Source of the DNA: an uncultured Lachnospiraceae bacterium
GTDB taxonomy: Bacteria; Bacillota; Clostridia; Lachnospirales; Lachnospiraceae
Assembly: GCA_910577275.1 (NCBI GenBank)
Contig: CAJTMW010000015.1
Location: forward strand, 1-64,000
DNA: 64,000 bases
Direction: 5' to 3'
In this document: one piece after another, positions 53,701 through 60,636 of the stretch
Position numbering within the stretch: position 1 is the stretch's first letter
How the letters are laid out: each line of letters begins with the position of its first letter
Made by a program: the position numbers and the translations under genes
The notes under the pieces: generated by a model
The model's database searches: none
What the model was told of the DNA's origin: nothing
The model's input: only the letters and a program-made list of their open reading frames with translations

Positions 53701-53817
53701 CTCCTTTCTCAAATCTTCCTCCTCCACAGCTGCCGCCGGAAGCCAGTATCTGATTTTGGGACGGGCCGATGCCTCCAATTTCTCCCACAGGGGAAGTTTG
53801 CCGTTTCTTTTATCCAT
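50749..53817 (-). CDS. Glycoside hydrolase of the GH106 type, with an in-frame repeat insertion
   Basis: A 1022-residue cytoplasmic enzyme, first gene of the locus. The opening region (RYWLPAAAVEEEDLRKELRA, then GFGGVEIVVLERL), the ANGPGWPISSP segment and the SVFCDSLEYEVSLDWTPELL segment are typical of GH106 alpha-L-rhamnosidases. The C-terminal beta-sandwich is near 900-1010 (YVTLNEVFPKDRYILELG). Residues about 847-868 (CGIRQTNAPHRPDALPAG) are encoded by a Family 2 palindromic element that keeps the frame, in a charged linker before the last domain. It probably cleaves imported rhamnosides. It is followed by transport, regulation and a second glycosidase. Confidence 0.88.
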   Translation of the reverse strand: MDKRNGKLPLWEKLEASARPKIRYWLPAAAVEEEDLRKELRALKERGFGGVEIVVLERLSPAIQQSEDGWGSGHWNETVAVIGDETQKLGMTMDIANGPGWPISSPAITTADDLAALYELTFGECRISPGEYYAGFLPEERVVRPEGTRTLVHVLAYFEKQGKVLTGDSYIDLMPYVEERKKGNFLKYQFPKSTTEGEWVLFAFYGQPAAQKTGGGRYYVTDHLSKAGSAACEAYWKEVFEKYTFPSMESVFCDSLEYEVSLDWTPELLEEFEKRRGYSLKSFLPFIGLTNLYPACDVPGYVLEDASLSEMVNHDYLETLTQCYCENHLAVLEKMAGSYGKTVRYQVGYNKPFEVERCPLFVSVPENEALGRPSLDYQKTMAAAVHYGRKDRYSFECAAEFGNSYGQDYEDLFWWIKRSIMAGMNAQVLHGASYSGGYRGVLSENGNIPGTQWPGYEAFSLMVSNYWNRTLSAEDARGCMDTVARLNMVFRKPVQVDCAIFRCSYSNDGMGSEFCLYGDGGKLSNAGYSYEFVSEYLLEGLAEKVETVAEMQEENAETVQSTWTEQREKKVMDVEGAGYKCLIIPQQKAVTISFLRLIEKLAGEGFPVIWQGERPEHAFFYGEWNSPQKRLKWTDIREEVWLMPGIWHVKDLQEIPDVLREKGVLPEIFLEGSMDIATAVRRAEEETYFILYGYNRVEYSPESPNEDETACSAVYRKGTVKGSYQRPGAVSRKKIRVGLKGRGNVCRCNPWSGGMEPEVFYYDAGTGYVWGNIFLEEDEMVILCMSDRKEFEPVQSPFGESSGEEGTEAFREIPKEISCPVILQSLTLEEFCPDKEGELSFLRSGFKPCGIRQTNAPHRPDALPAGIKERWNIGKRPSGEAKKGGRQGEKREALELLPWREMDARLEHFAGRGTYGGYVTLNEVFPKDRYILELGEVCDTFTVKVNGKKAPFPDQVMKRLELTGLLRAGRNELEIQVVSNLYNKVFPGNKKEQRLPSVYLPRNYGIWETEYKKVQLKILRYL
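51215..51276 (-). repeat. Family 2 palindromic element, copy 4 (inside a coding sequence)
   Basis: On the leftward (coding) strand it reads CTTGCGGCATTCGTCAAACG, then AATGC-tcc-GCATCGGC, then CTGACGCATTGCCTGCGGGAATAAA. It is translated as CGIRQTNAPHRPDALPAGIK. The same strand of copies 1 and 5 would give GIRQMDAPHPLDSLLAGIK and YRQSSTGCPHPPDSLPAGIK, so one reading frame is kept open across copies. Confidence 0.8.
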
Positions 53818-54090
53818 TCATATATCCTTCCTTTTCTGCATAGATTTCGCTGGTAAAGCCGTCTGAAACTGACAGCTCATACAAATGCTGATAAAGATAA
53901 TTGTCTCTGATGAATTCTCATGACACAACAGGGAAATTAAAGGATTTGGCGGGAGATTTTTAAGATATTGGGAACAGCATTGAAAAAACAGGTCATGAAA
54001 AACCGCTACCTGGCAGCGCAGATAGCGGATATGGCAATATAACTATATAAATGGTTTTGTTTGTGAACGAAGCATGAGCCAAGGAAAAAT
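53818..54090. other. Intergenic region upstream of the glycan locus
   Basis: It must carry the leftward promoter of the seven-gene locus, but no consensus -35/-10 pair stands out, consistent with activator dependence. A short open stretch near 53992-54042 (MKNRYLAAQIADMAI on the plus strand) looks protein-like but has no ribosome site and ends after 15 codons, so it may be a gene scrap. Confidence 0.35.
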
Positions 54091-54636
54091 TTAGTTAAGC
54101 ATTTCTGCAATGCAAACCGTTAAATCTTCATAAATACCTGATGTAATTTTGTCATCAAAGGGAAAAATTACCGGCGCAGCATCTTCTTCAAAGCAGTATA
54201 TAGTAGTACGCTTCTTTTCAGGGTCAACAATCCAATATTCCCTCACCCCTGAATTCAGATATAATGTCATTTTCGTAGAGTAATCCATCCTACGGCTGGA
54301 TGGTGAAACAACTTCTATAACAAAATCCGGTGCTCCGGCGCATCCGTGGTCATTCAACTTACTTTTATCACAGATAACCGAAATATCCGGTTCGACATAG
54401 GTTTCTTCATCTGCATTCAAAAATACTGCAAAAGGAGCCGGATAAATTTCGCACTTTCGTCCTTTTGTTTTTATATATCGGCCAATATGCTGTGTGAGCT
54501 CTGAAATCAGCTTCTGGTGTACTCTTGTCGGAGGCGCCATCATATGCATCTGACCATTAATCAGTTCTGCTCTTTGTCCCTCAGGAAGCGTATAAATATG
54601 CTCAATTGTATAAATTTCTTCATGTTGCAGAGCCAT
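54091..54636 (-). CDS. Uma2-family protein (PD-(D/E)XK restriction-endonuclease-like)
   Basis: A 181-residue protein of the Uma2/DUF820 group. The PD-(D/E)XK-type core is VEPDISVICDKSKLNDHGC, then GAPDFVIEVVSPSSRRMDYSTK, with the Asp, Glu and Lys positions retained. These proteins are numerous in cyanobacteria and many Firmicutes. Their activity is not established; nuclease and mobile-element roles are proposed. It stands alone between the glycan locus and the Rpn remnant. Confidence 0.85.
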   Translation of the reverse strand: MALQHEEIYTIEHIYTLPEGQRAELINGQMHMMAPPTRVHQKLISELTQHIGRYIKTKGRKCEIYPAPFAVFLNADEETYVEPDISVICDKSKLNDHGCAGAPDFVIEVVSPSSRRMDYSTKMTLYLNSGVREYWIVDPEKKRTTIYCFEEDAAPVIFPFDDKITSGIYEDLTVCIAEMLN

Positions 54637-54803
54637 GCTTTTCCCTTTCCTGTCTCATTTCATCAATATATTATAAAATAATTATATCTGTATATAAACA
54701 TATTTACAATGGCATATTTTTTTCCTCATATTTCAACTTTCTCATTTGCTCCTAAACAAAATGAAAATTTTCTTTACAAGTCTCCCCCATGCCTTTATAC
54801 TAA

Positions 54804-54928
54804 AACCTGTAACAAATATATTACCGTTCTGTTCATCAGAACGACAGGTTCTTTTGCAGGGTATCTCCCTGTTCTATCAGCCAAATCCTTTTTACAGGTA
54901 ATGGCTGATTCATTCCGATTGTCGGAAT
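54804..54928 (+). repeat. Three consecutive hairpins before the Rpn remnant
   Basis: AACCTGT/ACAGGTT with inner GTTCTG/CAGAAC (54804-54850), ATCAGCCA/TGGCTGAT (54876-54909) and ATTCCG-attgt-CGGAAT (54912-54928) follow one another. They fill most of the 348-base gap between the Uma2 gene and the ribosome site at 54973. They may be terminators, leader structures of the former Rpn gene or mobile-repeat debris. Confidence 0.5.
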
Positions 54929-54984
54929 TATTTCCAAAAACAATTGCCTGCAACACAAAAAAACTGTATACTGGAGGAAAGTTT

Positions 54985-55339
54985 ATGGCAAAAAGACAAA
55001 AGAAACAATGGTTTAAGCGCGGAGTATGGTGGCGGAAAATCCGCCATAGACCATTGCATCAGGCAGGGTATTCTCTCCGATATCCTAAAAACAGAAAAAA
55101 GCGAGGTGCTTCATATGATTTTTTTGACTGAGTACGACGAAAAAAAGCATTTACGGCATACATTTGAAGAAGGGGTTCAAAAAGGGCGCAATGCCAAGCT
55201 GTTTGACCAGGTTCAGATAAAGCTTTCCAAAGGCAAATCTCCTGAGCAGATTGCAGATGAGTTGGAAGAAAGTATTGACACAATTCTGGAACTGACAAAT
55301 CAATGCCTCCTGCAGCAGGCTGACAGGGAATTGAAATAG
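54985..55339 (+). pseudogene. Rpn-family gene remnant with internal deletion and frameshift
   Basis: A GGAGG site and ATG at 54985 start MAKRQKKQWFKRGVW, after which the frame leads nowhere (ends 55131). In another frame from about 55022 the sequence is YGGGKSAIDHCIRQGILSDI, continuing to a charged end with EEGVQKGRNAKLFDQVQIKL and SPEQIADELEESIDTILELT, the typical C-terminal tail of Rpn/PD-(D/E)XK transposase-like proteins. The nuclease core, about 200 residues, is absent. It was probably once an intact relative of the gene at 9824, reduced by deletion. Confidence 0.65.
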
Positions 55340-55394
55340 TATTCAGTGTCTGTAATTCCGCAATGGTAAAGCCGGAATATACGCATGGCAACAA

Positions 55395-55430
55395 AACACC
55401 CCTCTCCGTCTCCCGGAAAGGGGTGTCTTT
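55395..55430. terminator. Bidirectional terminator between the Rpn remnant and metK
   Basis: ACACCCCT (55396-55403) pairs with AGGGGTGT (55419-55426), with CTTTTC after it on the plus strand and TTTTGTT after it on the complement. It lies about 40 bases beyond the metK stop. Confidence 0.8.
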
Positions 55431-55465
55431 TCATATCATATTCAATTCACCTGAATCGGTTCATC

Positions 55466-56662
55466 TTATAAATACTTCTTAAGCGCATCCGTCTTGTCCA
55501 GTCTCTCCCAGGGCAGGTCCAAATCATTGCGGCCAAAGTGTCCGTAAGCGGCTGTCTGCTTGTAAATCGGACGGCGCAAATCCAGCATCTTAATGATTCC
55601 TGCCGGACGGAGGTCAAAGTTTTCCCTGATGATTTCCACCAGCTTTTCATCGGAAAGCTTTCCGGTTCCAAAGGTGTCAACCATGATGGAAGTGGGCTGC
55701 GCCACGCCGATTGCGTAGGACAACTGGATTTCGCATTTATCGGCAAGTCCTGCGCCTACGATATTCTTTGCCACATAGCGGGCAGCGTAAGCCGCGCTTC
55801 TGTCTACTTTGGTGCAATCCTTACCGGAAAAAGCTCCGCCGCCATGGCGTGCGTATCCGCCGTAGGTATCCACGATAATTTTACGTCCCGTAAGACCGGC
55901 GTCGCCGTGAGGCCCGCCGATTACAAAGCGTCCTGTGGGGTTGATGAAGTATTTTGTATTGTCGTCCAGAAGCTCCTTCGGAAGAACCTGGTCAAAGACA
56001 TACTTTTTGATATCTTCATGAATCTGCTCCTGTGTCACATCCGGGTCATGCTGTGTGGAAAGAACCACGGCCTCCAGGCGGATAGGCTTTCCGGCTTCAT
56101 CGTATTCCACGGATACCTGGCTCTTGCCGTCGGGTCTTAAATAGGAAAGAGTTCCGTCTTTACGTACTTTTGTGAGCTGCAGGGCCAGCTTATGTGCAAG
56201 GGAAATAGAGTAGGGCATATATTCCTCTGTCTCGTTGGTGGCGTATCCGAACATCATACCCTGGTCGCCAGCGCCGATTGCCTCGATTTCATCGTCTGTC
56301 ATGCCCTTTTCTGTCTGCTGCTTTGCCTCGAGAGCCTTGTCAACGCCCATTGCTATGTCAGCGGACTGCTCGTCAATAGCAACCAGTACCGCGCAGGTAT
56401 TTCCGTCAAAACCGTATTCTGACCTGGTGTAGCCGATTTCCTTTACGGTGTCGCGAACCACCTTCTGAATGTCCACATAAGCCTTTGTGGTGATTTCCCC
56501 CGTCACCAGCACAAAGCCCGTGCAGGTAGCCGTCTCGCAGGCCACGCGGCTCATAGGGTCTTTTTCCATACATGCGTCCAGTATCGCGTCAGAAATCGCG
56601 TCGCATACTTTGTCGGGATGTCCTTCTGTTACCGATTCCGAAGTAAATAAATGTTTTTCCAT
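55466..56662 (-). CDS. metK: S-adenosylmethionine synthetase
   Basis: Makes S-adenosylmethionine from methionine and ATP. The 398-residue protein starts at the ATG at 56662 (MEKHLFTSESVTEGHPDK), following a GGAGG site. Substrate-site motifs are intact: GHPDKVCD near the start, GAGDQGMMFGYATNE, and GGAFSGKDCTKVDRSAAYAARY. It is expressed from a promoter at 57132-57160 through a SAM-I riboswitch and terminator, so its product feeds back on its own synthesis. About 280 bases separate the terminator from the start codon. Confidence 0.97.
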   Translation of the reverse strand: MEKHLFTSESVTEGHPDKVCDAISDAILDACMEKDPMSRVACETATCTGFVLVTGEITTKAYVDIQKVVRDTVKEIGYTRSEYGFDGNTCAVLVAIDEQSADIAMGVDKALEAKQQTEKGMTDDEIEAIGAGDQGMMFGYATNETEEYMPYSISLAHKLALQLTKVRKDGTLSYLRPDGKSQVSVEYDEAGKPIRLEAVVLSTQHDPDVTQEQIHEDIKKYVFDQVLPKELLDDNTKYFINPTGRFVIGGPHGDAGLTGRKIIVDTYGGYARHGGGAFSGKDCTKVDRSAAYAARYVAKNIVGAGLADKCEIQLSYAIGVAQPTSIMVDTFGTGKLSDEKLVEIIRENFDLRPAGIIKMLDLRRPIYKQTAAYGHFGRNDLDLPWERLDKTDALKKYL

Positions 56663-56783
56663 CACTTTCCTCCATTCAATTCCGCCTCTGTGCGGACAGA
56701 GACTGTTTTTCTGTTCCGTAAATCTATACATTTTGCAAATGCATTCCAATGTGACTTATGTGCAGTCGTCAAATGTACATACA

Positions 56784-56838
56784 GGCAATCGTCAACTGGA
56801 TGTCCTCATCCGCCTGATTCATTGCCCGCGGGAATAAA
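56784..56838 (+). repeat. Family 2 palindromic element, copy 5
   Basis: GCAATCGTCAACTGGATG-tc-CTCATCCGCC then TGATTCATTGCCCGCGGGAATAAA matches the second hairpin of copies 1 and 2. A partial extra half (GCAGTCGTCAAATGTACAT) lies just before it. It is located in the metK leader, between the riboswitch terminator and the start codon, opposite in orientation to the gene. Confidence 0.75.
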
Positions 56839-56941
56839 ATCTTCCGTCAAACAATCGAGTAGGGGAAAGTTCTTCTCCCCTGCTCGCCGCGCGGGGCGCA
56901 CGCTGCGCAAGCAGCAACTTCCTCTGTGCTCCCCTGTGCAT

Positions 56942-56970
56942 AAAAAATCCGCTCACAAGAAGCGGACCTG
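56942..56970 (-). terminator. metK: Riboswitch-controlled terminator of metK
   Basis: On the complement TCCGCT pairs with AGCGGA and TTTTTTA follows. The 5' flank TCAGGTCC is complementary to GGACCTGA inside the riboswitch (57062-57069), which gives an alternative pairing that could act as the antiterminator. Confidence 0.8.
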
Positions 56971-56981
56971 ATAATCAAATC

Positions 56982-57095
56982 CTCTTATTGTTCGACTCGC
57001 CATTCGGCCTCTTGCTCGCTCAGGTAGGCACCTTCCGTTTCCGGGGTTGCCGTGGCTTCTCAGGTCCTCTGTACCTCCACCACTCTGAATAAGAG
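56982..57095 (-). ncRNA. SAM-I (S-box) riboswitch of metK
   Basis: On the complement the P1 stem pairs CTCTTATT (57088-57095) with AATAAGAG (56982-56989). Conserved S-box elements follow in order: CAGAGTGGTGGAGG, the AAGCC...GGCAACC segment, GGAAGGTGCCTACCTG and GCCGAATGGCG. Binding of S-adenosylmethionine should favour the downstream terminator and stop metK transcription. This explains the leader of the gene without any protein regulator. Confidence 0.92.
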
Positions 57096-57131
57096 ATTCT
57101 GCACTATATTTTGTTTTCACATCTGCAATAT

Positions 57132-57160
57132 ACACTACACCATGTCCGCTGTTTTGTCAA
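57132..57160 (-). promoter_or_regulatory. Promoter of the metK transcript
   Basis: On the complement TTGACA (57155-57160), a 17-base spacer and TAGTGT (57132-57137), about 40 bases before the riboswitch and just beyond the murA stop codon. Confidence 0.65.
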
Positions 57161-57180
57161 CAGGTTTTTTAAGTAAGTTT

Positions 57181-58476
57181 TCAACCTGTTTTCAGACGGA
57201 ATTTTTTCTGCTCCCGCTCGCAGGCGACCTTTTCTATCTGCGCGCCGAGATTTTTCAGCTTGATATGAAAATCCTCGTAGCCTCTTTCGATAAACTGAAT
57301 GTCGTCAACGGTTGTCATTCCCTCCGCCGCAAGTCCGGCAATCACAAGCGCAGCCCCCGCACGCAAATCCGGCGCGCTGATGCTTGCCCCTGTATATTTA
57401 TTCACGCCGTCGATAATCGCAGTATTGCCTTCCACTTTGATGTTGGCGCCCATTCTGGTAAGCTCATCCACATATTTAAAACGATTTTCAAAAATGCTTT
57501 CCGTCACAATACTGGTTCCTCTGGAAAGTCCAAGGGCAACCGTAATCTGGGGCTGCATATCCGTGGGAAAGCCCGGATAAGGCAGGGTTTTTACGTGGGT
57601 ATGGGTAAGGGGCTTGGCCGCCACAACGCGCACGGCGTCGTCCGACTCCTCCACCTCGCATCCAACCTCGATAAGCTTGGCGCTGATGGACTCCAGGTGC
57701 TTGGGAATCACGTTCTTGACCGTCACGTCCCCTTTCGTCACGGCAGCGGCAAACATGAAAGTACCCGCCTCAATCTGGTCGGGAATAATCACGTACTCCG
57801 TTCCGTGAAGCCTCGGTACTCCTTTTATTCTGATAACGTCGGTTCCGGCGCCTTTAATCACCGCGCCCATACTGTTTAAAAAGTTGGCAACGTCCACCAC
57901 ATGAGGCTCTTTCGCCGCATTTTCGATAATTGTCTGACCCTCCGCCATTACCGCCGCCATCATGATATCAATGGTCGCGCCTACCGTAACCACATCCAGA
58001 TAAATATGGCTGCCGCGAAGCCTCTGCGCCTCCGCGATAATCAGACCGTGCTCAATGCGGACATCCGCCCCCAGGGCGCGAAATCCCTTAATATGCTGGT
58101 CGATTGGCCTAAGACCGATGTTGCAGCCGCCGGGGAGCGTTACCTGAGCCCTTTTATATTTTCCGAGAAGCGCTCCCAGAAGATAGTAGGAAGCGCGTAT
58201 TTTCTTGATAAAACCATCCTCAATAACTACATCGTTAATTGTCTTTCCTGATATCTTCACCGTATGCCGGTCGATGCTTTCAACAATACCTCCAATACTT
58301 TCAATCGCCTTCATCATCACATTGGTATCACGAACATCCGGCACATTTTCTATCACAACAGTCTCGTCCGTCATAATGGAAGCCGCCAAAATCCCCAGAG
58401 CCGCATTCTTGGCTCCACCGATTTCCACCTCTCCCACCAGCGGATTACCACCCTTTATTGCATACTGTTCCATCAT
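57181..58476 (-). CDS. murA: UDP-N-acetylglucosamine 1-carboxyvinyltransferase
   Basis: First committed enzyme of peptidoglycan synthesis, adding enolpyruvate to UDP-GlcNAc. It has 431 residues, slightly longer than average. The substrate-site Lys23-Asn24 pair (GGAKNAALG) and the catalytic, fosfomycin-targeted Cys118 (LPGGCNIGLRP) are present. The paralogue class (MurA or MurZ) is not decided. It is expressed from its own promoter at 58556-58583. Confidence 0.95.
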   Translation of the reverse strand: MMEQYAIKGGNPLVGEVEIGGAKNAALGILAASIMTDETVVIENVPDVRDTNVMMKAIESIGGIVESIDRHTVKISGKTINDVVIEDGFIKKIRASYYLLGALLGKYKRAQVTLPGGCNIGLRPIDQHIKGFRALGADVRIEHGLIIAEAQRLRGSHIYLDVVTVGATIDIMMAAVMAEGQTIIENAAKEPHVVDVANFLNSMGAVIKGAGTDVIRIKGVPRLHGTEYVIIPDQIEAGTFMFAAAVTKGDVTVKNVIPKHLESISAKLIEVGCEVEESDDAVRVVAAKPLTHTHVKTLPYPGFPTDMQPQITVALGLSRGTSIVTESIFENRFKYVDELTRMGANIKVEGNTAIIDGVNKYTGASISAPDLRAGAALVIAGLAAEGMTTVDDIQFIERGYEDFHIKLKNLGAQIEKVACEREQKKFRLKTG

Positions 58477-58555
58477 ATACCTCTATATAAAAGTCAAATT
58501 ATCAAAATTATTAAAAGTAATAAATATCTTATTTTCTCTTTTGAACACTCCCATA

Positions 58556-58583
58556 ATTATAGCATATTATGAACATTTGTAAA
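58556..58583 (-). promoter_or_regulatory. Promoter of murA
   Basis: On the complement TTTACA (58578-58583), a 16-base spacer and a perfect TATAAT (58556-58561), about 80 bases before the start codon. Confidence 0.7.
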
Positions 58584-58628
58584 TATCAAACATCAGTTCA
58601 GCCCGGCATCAGGATACCGGCTGCTTTC

Positions 58629-60206
58629 TCAGTTCAGATAATCGAAAGGATTTACCTGTGCGCCGTTAATCAAAATCTCAAAGTGAAGATGCGGTCCTGT
58701 GCTGACGCCTGTATTTCCGCTGAGCGCAATCTTCTGCCCCTGGGTGACAGTCTGACCGGCGGATACCAGTACCTTGCTTAAGTGCCCGTATCTCGTCTGC
58801 CTTCCGTCGGGATGGTTGATATAAACCACGTACCCGTAGCCGCTTCCCCATCCGGCGCGCGCCACTGTTCCGCCACAGGAGGCGTTGACAGCCGTTCCCG
58901 TAGGCGTTGCCCAGTCGATACCCTTATGGTAGGAGCTTGCCCCTCTTGTAGGTCTGTTCCTGCGCCCGAAGCCGGAAGAAAGCCTTCCTCCCGCGATGGG
59001 CTTAATATAGGTAGGCGGTATTTTGGTTCCCCGCTCCACAATTTTGGGAACCGCCTTATAGGTTACCTCCTCCTTGATAATCTCCTTATCGATTTCCTTG
59101 TCGTTTTCAAAAGTCACCACCGCAACCACTTTCCTGTGGCCGGCGGAGGGCTCCTGAAGGGTTTTTCTCTGATTGGTATACCAGTCGTCGTTATCCACGT
59201 AGATAACCTCTTCCTCGTAATCCTCCTCGTAGTACATTTCCTCCTGACGAAGTACCGCCAGTTTTGGCTCAGGCACGGTGATGATGAGTTCTTCCCCGGC
59301 TCTTATCATGGAATTTTCATCCTCTAAAGAAGCGTTCATTTCAATCAGCTTGTCCATGGGAATATTGGTCTTGATTGCGATTTCCGATAAGGTATCCCCG
59401 GAAACCACCTCATAAACGCCGTTCTTTTCCTCATCCTGAGTCACCTCGCGGATGGCGTCGTTAAGGCCCGTCAGTTCCTCCTCGCTCAGATAAGCCTCCA
59501 CAACCTCGATGGCATCCCCATATTCCATGGAAATAAGCCCCAGCTCATAATCCTCAAAATCCATTTCCTCCGCAGGTATTTCCTCCTCGAACGCAGCGGC
59601 AAGCTCCGCCGCAATTCCGGCTTCCATATTCACCACTTCCTGCGTTTCCTCCACAACTTCCTCTGTGGTGAGAACTTCCGCGGTCAGCGCGGACAACTCC
59701 CTTGAATGGTCAAGAGACAGCGCCGCCTGATATCTGTTTTTTCCGTCATACTTATTGAGGGCTGCCTGCAAAAGCGCATACACATCGCTCTGGCTGGCAA
59801 GGTTAATCATATACTCGTTGATTTTCACCACGTAAGACCTCTGCAGGGTTTCCTTTACGCCGCCGCCAAGAATCTGCGTCATATTCTCGATGATTTGTTC
59901 GGGCGCGTCCACTTTTCCCCAGAGAACCTCTTTTCCCTCCACTTGAAGGTCGCTCTCAACCAGCACCAGCTCCTCGCTTCCCGCCGCAATCCTGCGTCTG
60001 GCTTCAATGACATACTGCTCCGCCTCCTCCGGCGCGGAAACCACGCCGGCGTTCTGATTATTTAAAATCACCGTAAACATATTATTACCCAATTTCTCAA
60101 AGGGTACAAATGAGGGCAGAAAAAATATACTGACAATAATTGCCAGCGCCGCAATTCTGATATTTGCAATTTTCAGTCGTTTATAATAACAGGTAAATTT
60201 TTTCAT
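58629..60206 (-). CDS. Cell-wall metalloendopeptidase with LysM, G5 and M23 domains
   Basis: A 525-residue exported, probably membrane-anchored protein. It has a hydrophobic segment at about 15-35, a long acidic extracellular region (to about 265), a LysM domain (about 267-312, VYEVVSGDTLSEIAIKTN), a G5-type domain (about 335-400) and a C-terminal M23 peptidase (about 405-525). Zinc ligands are seen in SYHKGID and HLHFE, with STGPHLHFEI the family signature. It cuts peptide cross-links in peptidoglycan, probably during growth or sporulation. The neighbour murA also serves the wall, but it has a separate promoter. Confidence 0.93.
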   Translation of the reverse strand: MKKFTCYYKRLKIANIRIAALAIIVSIFFLPSFVPFEKLGNNMFTVILNNQNAGVVSAPEEAEQYVIEARRRIAAGSEELVLVESDLQVEGKEVLWGKVDAPEQIIENMTQILGGGVKETLQRSYVVKINEYMINLASQSDVYALLQAALNKYDGKNRYQAALSLDHSRELSALTAEVLTTEEVVEETQEVVNMEAGIAAELAAAFEEEIPAEEMDFEDYELGLISMEYGDAIEVVEAYLSEEELTGLNDAIREVTQDEEKNGVYEVVSGDTLSEIAIKTNIPMDKLIEMNASLEDENSMIRAGEELIITVPEPKLAVLRQEEMYYEEDYEEEVIYVDNDDWYTNQRKTLQEPSAGHRKVVAVVTFENDKEIDKEIIKEEVTYKAVPKIVERGTKIPPTYIKPIAGGRLSSGFGRRNRPTRGASSYHKGIDWATPTGTAVNASCGGTVARAGWGSGYGYVVYINHPDGRQTRYGHLSKVLVSAGQTVTQGQKIALSGNTGVSTGPHLHFEILINGAQVNPFDYLN

Positions 60207-60263
60207 AAAACAGCAAACTCCGGTATACTTTATACTTTTTTGTAATATTTTTGTAACGAATTA

Positions 60264-60292
60264 ATTCTAACAGTTATTAAATTACTTGTAAA
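60264..60292 (-). promoter_or_regulatory. Promoter of the M23 peptidase gene
   Basis: On the complement TTTACA (60287-60292), a 17-base spacer and TAGAAT (60264-60269), about 60 bases before the start codon. Confidence 0.65.
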
Positions 60293-60325
60293 GATGGCAA
60301 ATTTTTATGCACGGAAATCAATTTC

Positions 60326-60556
60326 CGGATTCCGGTGAGTGTATGTGTGTCAGAAAGGATGTCAGCCCGGAATATTTCTTCGTGCTTTTAAGCACGTGTT
60401 GTCGCGCTTTCGCTCTATAAAAACGTAACGGATGCTAAGCTCGCGAGCTGTATAACAGCTCGTAACCTCGCTAAGCACCGACGTTTTTATAAGGACTCCT
60501 TAAGAAATATTCCGAACTGACATCCACTTTGGCAATATTCATTTCACCGGAATCCG
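60326..60556. repeat. Family 1 hairpin repeat, copy C (nested, 231 bases)
   Basis: Three nested stems. Outermost: CGGATTCCGGTGA (60326-60338) with TCACCGGAATCCG (60544-60556). Middle: GGATGTCAG-cc-CGGAATATTTCTT (60357-60380) with AAGAAATATTCCG-aa-CTGACATCC (60502-60525). Core: CTTCG end, TGTCGCGCTTTCGCTCTATA, ACGT...ACGT, TTATAAGGACTCCTTAAG end, with an inner hairpin GAGCTGTTATACAGCTC. Read on the complement, the core aligns with copy A almost base for base over the conserved ends. It fills the gap between the M23 gene promoter and the polymerase gene. Confidence 0.85.
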
Positions 60557-60636
60557 AAAACACTTCCCGCCGCCCAAAAAACCTGATAAAATAGTTTCAG
60601 CAGGAGATTTTATCCCGGATGAAAGGAGACCCACAA

